From the NCBI GenBank assembly GCA_036732005.1, contig DAINDF010000001.1, forward strand, positions 62,001-126,000: a stretch of DNA of 64,000 nt, written 5' to 3'. The DNA comes from UBA1926 sp036732005. Its GTDB lineage: Bacteria > Planctomycetota > Phycisphaerae > Phycisphaerales > UBA1924. Shown here piece after piece: positions 14,461 through 26,123 of the stretch. The first letter of the stretch is position 1. The number at the start of each line of letters is the position of its first letter. The notes under the pieces are model-generated. The model saw only the letters and a program-made list of their open reading frames with translations, had not been told where the DNA came from and searched no databases. Made by a program: the position numbers and the translations under genes.

Positions 14461-15387
14461 ATGTCGAACCGCAGGAACGGACTGGGGTTGTGCGTCGCGG
14501 CGATGCTCTCGTCGCTGCCGGGGTGGGTGGTCGCCGGGGCCGCGCTGGGCGCGGCGGGCGTCCCTGCGCTCGCGCAGTTCAGCGAGGAGGACCCCGCGGC
14601 GGTGGCGCAGAAGCGGCAGACGCTGGCCCGGCTGATGAAGCCGATGACGGTGGAACTCGCGGACCACCGGCTCGAAGATGTGGTGCAGTTCATCGCGGAT
14701 GTGACCCAGGCGGACATCACGCCGCTGTGGATCGATGACCGCACGGGCGTGGGGCTGGACCCGGAGGCGACGGTGACGCTGAACGCCAAGGGCGTGACCG
14801 CGCTGCAGTTGCTCGAGATGGTGCTGGACAAGGTCTCGGGCGAGGGCGACTTCGACTCGGCGACCTGGCAGTTCACCAAATACGGCGCATTCGAGTTCGG
14901 CCCCAAGGAAAGGCTGAACAAGCGCAAGCGGGTCGAGTTGTACGACATCAACGACCTGCTGATGGATGTTCCCGACTACGACAACGCCCCGGAGTTCGAC
15001 CTGAACACCGTCTTCCAGCTTGGCGGGCAGCAGGGCGGCGGCGGCGGCGGCGGGCAGAGCCCCTTCCAGGACCAGGGCACGGACATCGATCGGCGCGACC
15101 GCGAGGAGAAGGTGCAGGACATCGTCGACCTGCTGGTGACCACCGTCGAACCCGAGCAGTGGGTCGACAACGGGGGCGAGGCGGCGACCGTGCGCGAGAT
15201 GAAGGGCACGCTGTTCATCAACGCCCCGGACTATGTCCACCGCCAGATCGCGGGGTACCCCTGGTGGCCCTCCCGCAATCAGACCGCCAGATCGGTCAAC
15301 GGGCGGCGCTATGTGACCCTCGACGGGTCGTACGACTTCGCCGAGGCGGGGCTGACGACCACGAGCGATGTGAAGGCGGTTCCGTAG
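14461..15387 (+). CDS. Exported protein with a secretin-like N domain (PulD-like)
   Basis: 308 residues with a signal peptide (basic start SNRRNG, hydrophobic core to about residue 38, ALAQF cleavage region). Residues ~60-125 (LEDVVQFIADVTQADITPLWI, then VTLNAKGVTALQLLEMVLDKV) match the STN/N0-like fold that starts secretins and TonB-linked proteins. A Gly-rich linker near residue 195 leads to a second motif, IVDLLVTTVEPEQW followed by FINAPDYVHRQI. This is the 'I.DL...T..P..W ... VH..I' repeat of planctomycete PulD-like proteins. No secretin pore domain follows, so it is not a complete secretin. The ATG has GGAGG five bases upstream, and TAGAGT (14401-14406) may be its -10 box. Function unknown. 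Confidence 0.6.
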   Translation: MSNRRNGLGLCVAAMLSSLPGWVVAGAALGAAGVPALAQFSEEDPAAVAQKRQTLARLMKPMTVELADHRLEDVVQFIADVTQADITPLWIDDRTGVGLDPEATVTLNAKGVTALQLLEMVLDKVSGEGDFDSATWQFTKYGAFEFGPKERLNKRKRVELYDINDLLMDVPDYDNAPEFDLNTVFQLGGQQGGGGGGGQSPFQDQGTDIDRRDREEKVQDIVDLLVTTVEPEQWVDNGGEAATVREMKGTLFINAPDYVHRQIAGYPWWPSRNQTARSVNGRRYVTLDGSYDFAEAGLTTTSDVKAVP

Positions 15388-15457
15388 GCGAATCGCCCGG
15401 TCTCGGGCTCGGCCCGGCTATGCTCCGGCTCGCGATGCACGAGGACGGAGCGACGCC

Positions 15458-16903
15458 GTGACGGGCTTCCCACACTCGGCCCCGACGCCGGGCCAGATCA
15501 GGATTCATCAGATCAAGCAGCGGGTCTTCCCGCTGCTTGACGCGCAGCAGTTCGATCTCGCGGCGAGCCTGCTGGAGGATGTCCTCCCGCTCGACCGACG
15601 CGACGCGATGCTGCACAAGATGCTGGGGTTCTGCTACGCGAACCTCCAGCGGACGGACAAGGCCTCCTTGCACCTCCGCCGCGCCGCGGAGCTCGGCATG
15701 CGCGACGCGGACACCCTGGTGGCGCTCGCGGCGAACTACCGCGACACGGGCGACCTCCGCGGGGCGATGCGGGTGATCGACAAGCTGCTGGCCGAGTCTC
15801 CCGACGAGCCCAAGGCGATTGATCTCAAGGCGCGGATGCTCCGGTCCATGGGGGACGCGGAGGGCGCCCTGGCGTTGCTCGACGCGGCGAGGGCCCGCGG
15901 GGCCTGGCGGGGCGATCTGTCGATCCTCAAGGCCGAGCTGCTGCGGCGGGACAAGCGGTTCAACGAGGCCCTGGACGAGGTGCGGGGCGTGCTGGCCGAC
16001 GCGGGGTGCCCCGAGAGCCGGCGGCGGGACGCTCTTTTCGAATCGGGGCACATCCTCGACGCGATGGGCGACTACGACGCGGCGTTCGAGGCGTTCACCC
16101 GGGCCAACGCGACGCTGGACGAGGTGTCGATCATCCCGATCGATGAGTTCCGGGCGGTCTGGTCGGCCGAGAAGGTCGCGAAGATCCCCGAGGTCGACGA
16201 GCCCACCGAGCGTCCCCTGTTCGTCATCGGCATGCCCCGCTCGGGCACGACGCTGACCGAGCAGATCCTCGCGGCCCATCCGAAGATCGGCACGGTCGGC
16301 GAGTCGGACGCGATGACGATGCTCGTCCGCAGCCGGCACGCGACGCAGTTCTTCGAGGAGAAGGCGGTCCGCACGATCACCGAGGGATACCTGGAGCGCA
16401 CGGCTTCGGCCCGGTTCGCGAAGATGCAGCGCGTCGTGGACAAAATGCCGGAGAACTTCTACTTCGTGCCGATCATCCGTCGGGCGCTGCCCGGGGCGCG
16501 GATCGTGCACTGCACACGCGACGCGCGGGACACCTGCCTCTCCTGCTTCATGCAGAACTTCGGGACGCGGCTGACCTGGTCGCGCCGGATCGAGACCTGC
16601 GCCCAGCAGTTCGTGCTGTACCGGCGGATCATGGACCACTGGGCCGAGGTCGTCGAGGCGGAGATCTTCGAGAGCAACTACGAGCGGCTGACGGGCGACC
16701 CCCGCCCCCAGGTCGAGGCGCTGCTGCGGCACGCGAAGATGCCGTTCGACCCCGCGTGCCTGGCCCACCACAAGCAGAAGGCGACGGTGCAGACCGCGAG
16801 CGTGGACCAGGTCCGCGAGCCGATCTACACGCGGAGCCAGGAGCGGTGGAAGCGCTACGAGAAGCACCTCGGGCCGATGCTGGAGATCTTGGAGGGCTTC
16901 TAG
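15458..16903 (+). CDS. TPR-sulfotransferase fusion
   Basis: 481 residues. The N-terminal ~225 residues are helical tetratricopeptide repeats (LAASLLEDVLP, YANLQRTDKASLHLRRAAELG, YRDTGDLRGAMRVIDKLL, GDAEGALALLDAARARG). The C-terminal ~240 residues are a sulfotransferase of the Sulfotransfer_3 type. The PAPS 5'-phosphosulfate loop is IGMPRSGTTLTEQIL, and the 3'-phosphate region is GARIVHCTRDARDTCLSC. It would transfer sulfate from PAPS to an unidentified acceptor. The TPR part probably binds a protein partner. The start is a GTG with GAGGACGGAG just upstream. No PAPS-synthesis genes are nearby. A hairpin follows the stop. Confidence 0.85.
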   Translation: MTGFPHSAPTPGQIRIHQIKQRVFPLLDAQQFDLAASLLEDVLPLDRRDAMLHKMLGFCYANLQRTDKASLHLRRAAELGMRDADTLVALAANYRDTGDLRGAMRVIDKLLAESPDEPKAIDLKARMLRSMGDAEGALALLDAARARGAWRGDLSILKAELLRRDKRFNEALDEVRGVLADAGCPESRRRDALFESGHILDAMGDYDAAFEAFTRANATLDEVSIIPIDEFRAVWSAEKVAKIPEVDEPTERPLFVIGMPRSGTTLTEQILAAHPKIGTVGESDAMTMLVRSRHATQFFEEKAVRTITEGYLERTASARFAKMQRVVDKMPENFYFVPIIRRALPGARIVHCTRDARDTCLSCFMQNFGTRLTWSRRIETCAQQFVLYRRIMDHWAEVVEAEIFESNYERLTGDPRPQVEALLRHAKMPFDPACLAHHKQKATVQTASVDQVREPIYTRSQERWKRYEKHLGPMLEILEGF

Positions 16904-16932
16904 GACAACCGAAACGAACTCTCCGCGTGTGC

Positions 16933-16951
16933 CACGGCCATCCTGGCCGTG
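16933..16951 (+). terminator. Hairpin after the TPR-sulfotransferase gene
   Basis: An 8-bp perfect stem CACGGCCA/TGGCCGTG with a 3-base loop, 30 bases after the stop. It has no T-run, so its role as terminator is uncertain. Confidence 0.35.
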
Positions 16952-17011
16952 AGATTGCGTCCAGGGGCGCTCGCACGGCCGACACGGTGCTCTGGAGAAC
17001 GGACCGCTCAG

Positions 17012-17109
17012 GGTGCCAAGACTCGCCGTCCTCGGCGCAGTCGTGCTGTCGCACGGCGTGCGAGTCCTGTGTGGAACACTGCTGCGCCGAAGCGGCGAGC
17101 AGTGGCACC
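17012..17109. repeat. REP-like cluster of nested hairpins between two converging genes
   Basis: Two arms of about 28 bases, 17012-17040 and 17082-17109, are inverted copies at roughly 80% (GGTGCCA...CTCGCCG...CGGCGCAG). Each arm is itself a small hairpin (CGCCG/CGGCG). The spacer holds a third perfect stem, TCGCAC-GGC-GTGCGA (17049-17063). It lies between the convergent sulfotransferase gene and gcvP. The design resembles REP/BIME intergenic elements; other genomic copies cannot be checked here. Confidence 0.5.
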
Positions 17110-17148
17110 CGCCGACGCCCGGGCGCGTCGAGTCCCCGAAGCAAAGCC

Positions 17149-20127
<2,979 letters not shown>

Positions 20128-20266
20128 CGACCCTCCCGACGCCGCCGCGTCGTCACCCGCCCCGCGCTCGCCGCGAGAACCCCTAAAGCGTATGTCGCCC
20201 CCGTTCACAGGGGCGCTCGCCCGGCCCGGGCCCTAGACTGTGGCCCGCCTGAAAGGAGCCCCTGAC

Positions 20267-22207
20267 ATGCCGTGCCAACCCGCCCGAACCCGCTTCGCCG
20301 CCCTCGGACTCGCCGCGGGCTTTCTCGCCGGTGGACCCGCGGCGTGCGCCGCCACGGATGTCCGCACAGAGGGCTTCGGGGGCGCCAGCGAGGCCCGGAT
20401 CGCCGCCTACACCGAGCACCTGCATGTCCTCGCCAGCGAGTACATGGAAGGACGCCTCCCCGGCACCCCGGGCATCGAGCGGGCCGCCGGGTACCTGGAA
20501 TGGAACTTCCGGCGCCTGGGGCTGGAGCCCGCGTTCCCGGTGACCGAGACCGCGGCCAACGGGCAGGAGGTCATCTCCCCCCGCGCCACCTACCGCCAGC
20601 CCTTCCCGATCGGCGACATCGCCTCCCTCGGGCACCAGCGGGCGTCGCTCACGCTCAACAACGCCCCGGTCGAACTCGCCGCGGGGTCGGATTACAACGC
20701 CGTCGCCTACGGCGTCTCGGGCACGGTCGACCTGCCGGTGACCTTCGCGGGGTACTCCATCCTCACCGGGCCCGACGGGTACCGGGGCTACGCCGAGAAC
20801 GCGGACCTGACGGGTCAGGCGGTCATCGTCCTGCGGTTTGAACCCATGAACGACGACGGCACCAGCCGGTGGGCGGGCCAGCGCGACTGGTCCTACGCCG
20901 CGGACCTCGGCTCGAAGTTCCGCGCCGCGACCAACCGCGGGGCGGGGGCGATCATCCTCGTGACCCCCCCGGGGGCCAAGGACGACCGGGCGGGCGTGCT
21001 CGAAACCGTGGAGTCATCGGGGCAGGTCCGCCCCGTCGAGGTGCCGGTGATCCACATGTCGCCCGAGGCGGCGGACCGGCTGATCCGCGGGGGAGACGCC
21101 GAGGGCCGCTCGCTCTCCGACCTGGTCGCGCTCGCCAACGCCGGCGGGGTGGTCGTGCCCCTGCCCAACGCGCGAGCCAAGATCGACATCGCGATCGACC
21201 GCCGCCCGATCATGACCGACAATCTCGGCGCCGTGCTCCCGGGCCGTGGCGAACTCGCGGACGAGTTCGTCGTGATCGGGGCCCACTACGACCACCTGGG
21301 CACGGCCCGGTTCGGCACGCGCTTCCCGGGCGAGTTGCACCTCGGCGCCGACGACAACGCCTCTGGCACCGCGGGCCTGCTCACGGCGGCGGAGATGCTC
21401 ACCGAAGCGTGGGACTCGATCGACGGGCCGGTCCGCAGCGTGCTCTTCCTGGCGTTCAGCGCCGAAGAATCCGGCCTCAACGGCTCGGCCCACTATGTGG
21501 ACAACCCGATCGCCCCGCTCGACAAGCACTACCTGATGATCAACATGGACATGATCGGGAGCCTCCGAAAGTCCCTCGAAGCCGGCGGCGTCGGCTCGGG
21601 TGAGGGCCTCGCCGAACTCACCAAACCCCTCTTCGACCGCTCCGGCATCGAGGTGCAGGTCGGCACCTCCGTCGGGTCGGGCCGGTCCGATCACGCCTCG
21701 TTCGACCGGCGCGGCGTGCCCAACATCTTCTTCTTCACCGGGATCACCGACCAGTATCACACGCCCGACGACACCGCCGACACGATCAATCTCGAGGGAG
21801 GAACCTCGATCGCCTCGCTCGCCGCGGATCTCGCGGTCGCCGCCGCGGTCCGTGAGGGCCCGCTCCCGCACATCCGGACCGGGGGCGAGGGGGGCGGGCG
21901 GCAGCGGATGGGCGGGCCCGGCGCGGTGAAGGTCCGCGTCGGCATCGCCCCGGGGGACTACTCGGGGCGGACGCCCGGCATCCTCGTTGCCCGGGTCTTT
22001 GAGGGCACCAGCGCCGCCGACTCCGGCGTGCAGGAGGGCGATGTCATCACCGTCTGGAACGGCGAGCCCGTCAAGACCGTGGAGGACTGGATGCCCCTGC
22101 TCGCCTCGCACAACCCCGGCGATGTCATCCAGATTGTCCTGCTCCGCGACGGCAAGGAGATGACACTCCCCATGACGCTCAAGGCGCGCCCGGCCCGAGG
22201 CGAGTGA
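20267..22207 (+). CDS. Exported M28-family zinc aminopeptidase with PA and PDZ domains
   Basis: 646 residues. The signal peptide ends near ACAATD, with a Cys around residue 26 that could be lipidated. An N-terminal helical part (HVLASEYMEGRLPGTPG) and a PA insert (about 140-290) precede the M28 domain. Its metal and catalytic motifs are GAHYDHLG, GADDNASGTAGLL, FSAEESGLNGSAHYV, INMDMIG and GRSDHASFDRRGVP, followed by DQYHTPDDTADTIN. The last ~90 residues are a PDZ domain (GILVARVFEGTSAADSGVQ). It should trim N-terminal residues from peptides outside the cytoplasm. The ATG has AAAGGAG nine bases upstream, and TAGACT (20234-20239) is a likely -10 box. It diverges from gcvP. Confidence 0.9.
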   Translation: MPCQPARTRFAALGLAAGFLAGGPAACAATDVRTEGFGGASEARIAAYTEHLHVLASEYMEGRLPGTPGIERAAGYLEWNFRRLGLEPAFPVTETAANGQEVISPRATYRQPFPIGDIASLGHQRASLTLNNAPVELAAGSDYNAVAYGVSGTVDLPVTFAGYSILTGPDGYRGYAENADLTGQAVIVLRFEPMNDDGTSRWAGQRDWSYAADLGSKFRAATNRGAGAIILVTPPGAKDDRAGVLETVESSGQVRPVEVPVIHMSPEAADRLIRGGDAEGRSLSDLVALANAGGVVVPLPNARAKIDIAIDRRPIMTDNLGAVLPGRGELADEFVVIGAHYDHLGTARFGTRFPGELHLGADDNASGTAGLLTAAEMLTEAWDSIDGPVRSVLFLAFSAEESGLNGSAHYVDNPIAPLDKHYLMINMDMIGSLRKSLEAGGVGSGEGLAELTKPLFDRSGIEVQVGTSVGSGRSDHASFDRRGVPNIFFFTGITDQYHTPDDTADTINLEGGTSIASLAADLAVAAAVREGPLPHIRTGGEGGGRQRMGGPGAVKVRVGIAPGDYSGRTPGILVARVFEGTSAADSGVQEGDVITVWNGEPVKTVEDWMPLLASHNPGDVIQIVLLRDGKEMTLPMTLKARPARGE

Positions 22208-22228
22208 CCGGGCGGCCCACGCCCGGCC

Positions 22229-22789
22229 CTACCGGCCGAACCAGCGGAGGCGGTACTCGCCCCCCTCGAACACGACATCCATGAACTTCCACCGCATGTC
22301 CGGGTCGCCCTCGGCACGCAGGCGGAAGACATTCCGCCCCACCGGCTGCATCAGGATCCCCGGCGTGAATTCCCCCGCGGGCATCGCCTGGAACAGCCGG
22401 CGGATGTCGCCCTGTCGGCGGGTCAGCTCCTCGAACGCCAGCGAGGGCTGATACCCACGCTCGGCGAACTCGCGTCGGGTCATCTCGCTGAGGACCTGCT
22501 GGGTGAAGAGTTCCTCCTCCCCGTTCGCGATGGTCTCGAGAAGGTGCCGCATCAGGTCGCGGACCGTCACGGATCGCAGCCGCGGGGTCCCGTCGGGCCC
22601 GATCGACCGCAACTCGGGCGGGGCCCCGCGGTCCGCGCCGGCCCCCGCGTCCTGCGGGACCAACCCCGCCCCGCCCCCCGTCGCCCCGGGCAGCCCGGCG
22701 AGGATGGGTTTGGTCACCGGGATCACCCGTGTCTCGACGCACCCCGCCAGCAGCAGCACGCCGACCAGGGCGGCCCCGGGCGTTCTCAT
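22229..22789 (-). CDS. Predicted lipoprotein of unknown function
   Basis: 186 residues. A short lipoprotein signal peptide ends in VLLLAGC (lipobox LAGC) near residue 17. After a Gly/Ala-rich linker comes a folded part of about 120 residues with VRDLMRHLLETIANGEEELF and FAERGYQPSLAFEELTRRQGDI, ending in WKFMDVVFEGGEYRLRWFGR. No family was recognised. The C-terminal strand-rich ending resembles small NTF2-like or DUF4878-type exported domains, which is a guess. Its ATG overlaps the nadB stop by four bases (ATGA), so it is translated with nadB. Confidence 0.65.
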   Translation of the reverse strand: MRTPGAALVGVLLLAGCVETRVIPVTKPILAGLPGATGGGAGLVPQDAGAGADRGAPPELRSIGPDGTPRLRSVTVRDLMRHLLETIANGEEELFTQQVLSEMTRREFAERGYQPSLAFEELTRRQGDIRRLFQAMPAGEFTPGILMQPVGRNVFRLRAEGDPDMRWKFMDVVFEGGEYRLRWFGR

Positions 22790-24480
22790 GCCGTCCCACC
22801 CCGAAGCAGCGCGTCCCGCCCGACCAGTTCGGGCTCGTCGCGGCCCCGCCTCCAGAGGTCGTGCACCGCGAGTTCCTCGCGCGGGGAACGGAAATCGCTC
22901 CGCGCGTGGCACCCGCGGCTCTCCTCCCGCCACGCCGCCGATCGTGCCACCAGCGCGCCGACCAGCAGGAGGTTCTGCGTCTCCCACGCCTCGGGCTCGT
23001 CGAAGATCTTGTCCAGGGTGTAGCGGCCCCAGAAATCGAACATCTCCTGCGCATCGCGCAGCCGCGGGCCCGTGCGCTCGATCCCCGCGTTCCGCCACAT
23101 CGCCGAGCGGAGGCTCGAGCGGATATCGGTGAGGTCGATCTCCCCGTGGTCGCTCAGGCGGATATCGCTGACGATCCCGGCCGGGCGTCCACCGTTCGAC
23201 GCCGTGGTCTCCGCGGCCCGGTCGCGGGCCGTCCGACCGCAGCGGGCCCCCATGACGAGCCCCTCGAGCAGCGAGTTGCTCGCCAGGCGGTTGGCGCCGT
23301 GGAGCCCGGTGCACGCGACCTCCCCCGCGGCCAGCAGGCCCGGGACATCGGTCCGCCCAGCCTCGTCCGTGCGCACGCCGCCGACGAAGTAGTGCGCCGC
23401 GGGGTGAACCGGGATCAGGTCCTTCGACGCGTCCAGGCCGAACCGCCCGAGCACGGCGTTGATGCCCGGGAAACGCCCGGCGAAGCCCCGGATGCCGCGG
23501 CAGTCGAGCCACACATGCGAGCCCCCCTGCTGGGCGATCCGCTCCACGATCGCCCGGCTGACGATGTCGCGCGGGGCGAGCTCGGCGAGTTCGTGCACCT
23601 CGGTCATGAACCGGTGCCCCGAGGCGTCGAGCAGGACCGCCCCCTCGCCCCGCACGGCCTCGCTGATCAGGGCGCGGTTCGCCCCGGGGAGGTAGAGCGT
23701 CGTGGGATGGAACTGCACGAAGGCCATGTCGGCCAGCGACGCCCCCGCGCGGTACGCCATCGCGACGCCGTCCGCGGTCGCCCATCTGGGGTTGGTGCTC
23801 TCGCGGTACAGCTGCCCCGCGCCCCCGCTGGCGAGGATGGTCGTCTTCGCCCAGATCATCTGGAGCCCGTAGCGCGGGTGATGGGTGATCGCGCCCCGGC
23901 AGGGGCTCCCGGGCTCGCCGCTCGGGGTGATCAGGTCGAGCGAGAAGCAGTTCTCGAAAATCCGGATGCCGTCGGTCGCCCTCGCCCGCTCGAGCAAGAG
24001 ACGCTGGATCTCCCTGCCCGTCGCATCGCCGTCGGCGTGGTAGATCCGGCTGGCGTGGTGCCCGCCCTCGCGCCCGGTCCGCAGCTCGCCGGTCCCCGCG
24101 TCGCGGTCGAAGCGGACGCCCCAGTCGACGAGTTCCCGAACCCGGACCGCGCCCTCCTCGACCGTGAGCCGGACCGCGCCCTCGTCGCAGAGCCCCGCGC
24201 CGGCCTCGACGGTGTCGGCGGCGTGGAGATCGAAGCTGTCGTCATCACGCAGCACGCCGGCGATGCCGCCCTGCGCCCACGCGGTGTTGGTCGCGTCGAA
24301 CGGGCCCTTGCTCAGCAGGATCACATCCCCCGCGCCGCCCTCGCCGCCCGAGGCCGCCTCGATCGCGGCCCGGAGCCCCGCCGCCCCGCCGCCGATCACG
24401 AGGGTGTCGGTGAAGATCTGCGGGAGCAGCGAGGACCGAAACGGGATGAGATACCGCCGCGTGTTGAACAATGGATGCAC
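22786..24480 (-). CDS. nadB: L-aspartate oxidase
   Basis: 564 residues, an FAD flavoprotein oxidising L-aspartate to iminoaspartate for de novo NAD synthesis. The dinucleotide-binding GGGAAGLRAA is near residue 30, followed by GPFDATNTAWAQGGIAG. Active-site stretches are GREGGHHASRIYHADGDATG, QFHPTTLY and SEAVRGEGAVL. The late FAD motif is AAGEVACTGLHGANRLASNSLLEGLV. A C-terminal helical domain follows, as in NadB and unlike fumarate reductase subunits. The ATG has GGGAGG upstream. nadA and nadC are not adjacent. It lies between a DinB-like gene and a lipoprotein gene on the same strand. Confidence 0.92.
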   Translation of the reverse strand: MHPLFNTRRYLIPFRSSLLPQIFTDTLVIGGGAAGLRAAIEAASGGEGGAGDVILLSKGPFDATNTAWAQGGIAGVLRDDDSFDLHAADTVEAGAGLCDEGAVRLTVEEGAVRVRELVDWGVRFDRDAGTGELRTGREGGHHASRIYHADGDATGREIQRLLLERARATDGIRIFENCFSLDLITPSGEPGSPCRGAITHHPRYGLQMIWAKTTILASGGAGQLYRESTNPRWATADGVAMAYRAGASLADMAFVQFHPTTLYLPGANRALISEAVRGEGAVLLDASGHRFMTEVHELAELAPRDIVSRAIVERIAQQGGSHVWLDCRGIRGFAGRFPGINAVLGRFGLDASKDLIPVHPAAHYFVGGVRTDEAGRTDVPGLLAAGEVACTGLHGANRLASNSLLEGLVMGARCGRTARDRAAETTASNGGRPAGIVSDIRLSDHGEIDLTDIRSSLRSAMWRNAGIERTGPRLRDAQEMFDFWGRYTLDKIFDEPEAWETQNLLLVGALVARSAAWREESRGCHARSDFRSPREELAVHDLWRRGRDEPELVGRDALLRGGTA

Positions 24481-24495
24481 GGGCGACCTCCCTCG

Positions 24496-25173
24496 CTATT
24501 CCTGCGGCTGATCCTTCGACCCCGCGCACGAGCAGCCCTCGCCGCAGCCCCCCCACCCCTCGCCCTCGGGCGCAGGGCCGAGGAGGTGGGTGACCTTGCC
24601 CCCCAGGAAGGCCGCGTGGTGCTCGAAGTGCCAGCAGGCGTAGGCGATCAGCCGGCGGAGGGTCACCTCGCCGAGGTACGCGCTCATCGCGGGCCGCTCC
24701 CAGTCCGCCTCGGTCAACTGCACAAGGACCGTCGCCAGCGTCTGCCGGAGCGTGTGGGCCGCGGCGATCAGGGCCCCGGGGGGCATCAGCAGCGCCTCCG
24801 GGCCGGGCCTGCTCAGGCGGGAATCGAGGAACGCCTGCTCGTCCCAGTTCTCGAACACCGGGCAGTCCTCCGCGAGCACCCGGCGGATCCGCATCGTGAA
24901 GAGCAACTCGGTGTCCATCAGGTGAGTCAGCAGGGCCCGGCACGACCACGAGCCGACCCCCTCCTCGGGGCTGAACCACCGGTCGAGCCCCGTGTCGTCG
25001 AGGTCGAGAACCCGGGGGTCCAGGTGCTGGACCGCCAGGCGGTACCGCTCGATCAGCCCGTGCGGCGTGAGCCGATCAAAGAGATCCCGGCACGGGGGGC
25101 GGACGGAGGAGATCGAGGCCTCGGAGTTCTCCCCGGGCGTCGCCGCGTGGCTTGTGGTCTGTTCGGTTGTCAT
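24496..25173 (-). CDS. DinB/YfiT-like four-helix protein
   Basis: 225 residues resembling the DinB superfamily of metal-binding four-helix bundles. It shows LTPHGLIERYRLAVQ, SWSCRALLTHLMDTELLFTMRIRRVLAED (a helix with the characteristic His/Asp), and a late YACWHFEHHAAFLGG giving the two further histidines. The N-terminal ~30 residues are Ser/Thr-rich. The C-terminal ~25 residues are unusual, Gly/Cys-rich (CGEGCSCAG). Members act as thiol-dependent transferases or have unknown roles. The ATG at 25173 has no ribosome site but follows a TACTGT box by nine bases. nadB follows 15 bases after its stop, so the two are probably cotranscribed. Confidence 0.7.
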   Translation of the reverse strand: MTTEQTTSHAATPGENSEASISSVRPPCRDLFDRLTPHGLIERYRLAVQHLDPRVLDLDDTGLDRWFSPEEGVGSWSCRALLTHLMDTELLFTMRIRRVLAEDCPVFENWDEQAFLDSRLSRPGPEALLMPPGALIAAAHTLRQTLATVLVQLTEADWERPAMSAYLGEVTLRRLIAYACWHFEHHAAFLGGKVTHLLGPAPEGEGWGGCGEGCSCAGSKDQPQE

Positions 25174-25182
25174 CTCAGACAA

Positions 25183-25188
25183 ACAGTA
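25183..25188 (-). promoter_or_regulatory. -10 box (TACTGT) of the DinB-like gene
   Basis: On the minus strand TACTGT ends nine bases before the ATG. The predicted mRNA would have a leader of only a few bases and no ribosome site. Confidence 0.35.
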
Positions 25189-25221
25189 CACCCCGAACGG
25201 GTCCGAGGCCCGGGTTTCGCG

Positions 25222-25227
25222 TACCCT
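25222..25227 (+). promoter_or_regulatory. -10 box (TACCCT) of the thioesterase gene, leaderless start
   Basis: TACCCT is followed by six bases and the ATG at 25234, with no ribosome site. The spacing equals that found at imuA and thyA. Confidence 0.4.
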
Positions 25228-25233
25228 GACCGC

Positions 25234-25662
25234 ATGGCGGCCGGCGATCCCGCGGATGCTCCCCGAAACCTCGTCCTCCGCGTCATGACCATGCCGCGGG
25301 ACACGAATCCCTACGGGACGATCTTCGGCGGCGTGATCCTCAGCTACCTCGACCAGGCCGCGATGATCGAGGCCCTGCGGCACGCCCACTGCACCTGGGT
25401 CACCGCCTCGATGGAACGCGTGGATTTCATCGCCCCGGTCCACCTCGGGGACCTCGTCGAGATCTTCACCCGGACGACCCGGGTCGGCACCAAGAGCGTC
25501 ACGGTCTGCGTCGAGGTGGACGCGCGACGGCACGACACGGGCGAAGCGGTGCGGGTGACCACCGCGACCGTCACGATGGTCTCGCTGGATCGGGAGGGAC
25601 GCCCGATCCCGTTCCGGGAGGCCCCGCCGCCGCGGAGCCACCGCGCGGGGATCGGGGCCTGA
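25234..25662 (+). CDS. Acyl-CoA thioesterase, hotdog fold (YciA/BFIT type)
   Basis: 142 residues with one hotdog domain. NPYGTIFGGVILSYLDQAA carries the catalytic Asp and the Asn/Gly turn, followed by the strand VTASMERVDFIAPVHLGDLVEI, in the usual order for YciA-like acyl-CoA hydrolases. It would release free fatty acids from CoA esters in the cytoplasm. The gene is divergent from the DinB-nadB operon, with only 60 bases between the two start codons, so the two promoters lie back to back. The ATG is preceded by a -10 box but no ribosome site. Confidence 0.85.
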   Translation: MAAGDPADAPRNLVLRVMTMPRDTNPYGTIFGGVILSYLDQAAMIEALRHAHCTWVTASMERVDFIAPVHLGDLVEIFTRTTRVGTKSVTVCVEVDARRHDTGEAVRVTTATVTMVSLDREGRPIPFREAPPPRSHRAGIGA

Positions 25663-25697
25663 ATTCACTGGGGTCTCTGTTGCTTGGGGGATGGCGC

Positions 25698-26123
25698 GTG
25701 GTGTTCTCGAAGATCGGCGGCATGTTCAGGAAGGACGACGGGGGAGGAGAATCCCCCGAAGCGGTGCGGGCGTTCGAGAGCCAGCACCTCGTCGCGGACC
25801 GCGTGGGCCCGATCCTCTGCGTCACGGTGCTCTGCGAGGCCGTGAGCGACCGGGAGGCCAACATTCTCTACAACGAGACCGACGGGGCGATCGACGACCG
25901 GTGCTCGAACATCCTGGTCGACCTCTCCAAGGTGGGCGTGCTCACCTCCGCGGGGATCGGGGCGCTCGTCCGCCTGCACAAGCGGATCGAGGAGCGCAAG
26001 GGAAAGCTCGCGGTCTGTGCGCTCAACCCGGAACTGGCCGAGCTCTTCCGTCTGACGCGGATGGACCGCCTGTTCATCATGGCGAGCGACCGCGAGCGGG
26101 CCCTGGTGGAACTCCGCCGATGA
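25698..26123 (+). CDS. STAS-domain protein (anti-sigma factor antagonist type)
   Basis: About 141 residues; the STAS domain occupies residues ~45-135. The strand/helix core is NILVDLSKVGVLTSAGIGALVRLHKRIEERKGKLAVCALNP. The Ser in LTSAGIG is at the position phosphorylated in SpoIIAA-like antagonists. The first ~40 residues are charged and variable. GTG at 25698 is preferred because GGGGG lies seven bases upstream; GTG 25701 and a TTG at 25680 are alternatives. No kinase or sigma gene is adjacent. Its stop overlaps the purN start (ATGA), an unusual pairing. Confidence 0.8.
   Translation: MVFSKIGGMFRKDDGGGESPEAVRAFESQHLVADRVGPILCVTVLCEAVSDREANILYNETDGAIDDRCSNILVDLSKVGVLTSAGIGALVRLHKRIEERKGKLAVCALNPELAELFRLTRMDRLFIMASDRERALVELRR

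Noticed and set aside
20128..20266. A glycine riboswitch in the gcvP leader
   Set aside because: Neither the conserved GGAGA-type core nor tandem aptamer stems could be found; the only stem, CGCCCC/GGGGCG, is in the divergent promoter region.
20267..22207. The M28 peptidase as an intracellular aminopeptidase
   Set aside because: A signal peptide, PA insert and PDZ domain point to a location outside the cytoplasm.
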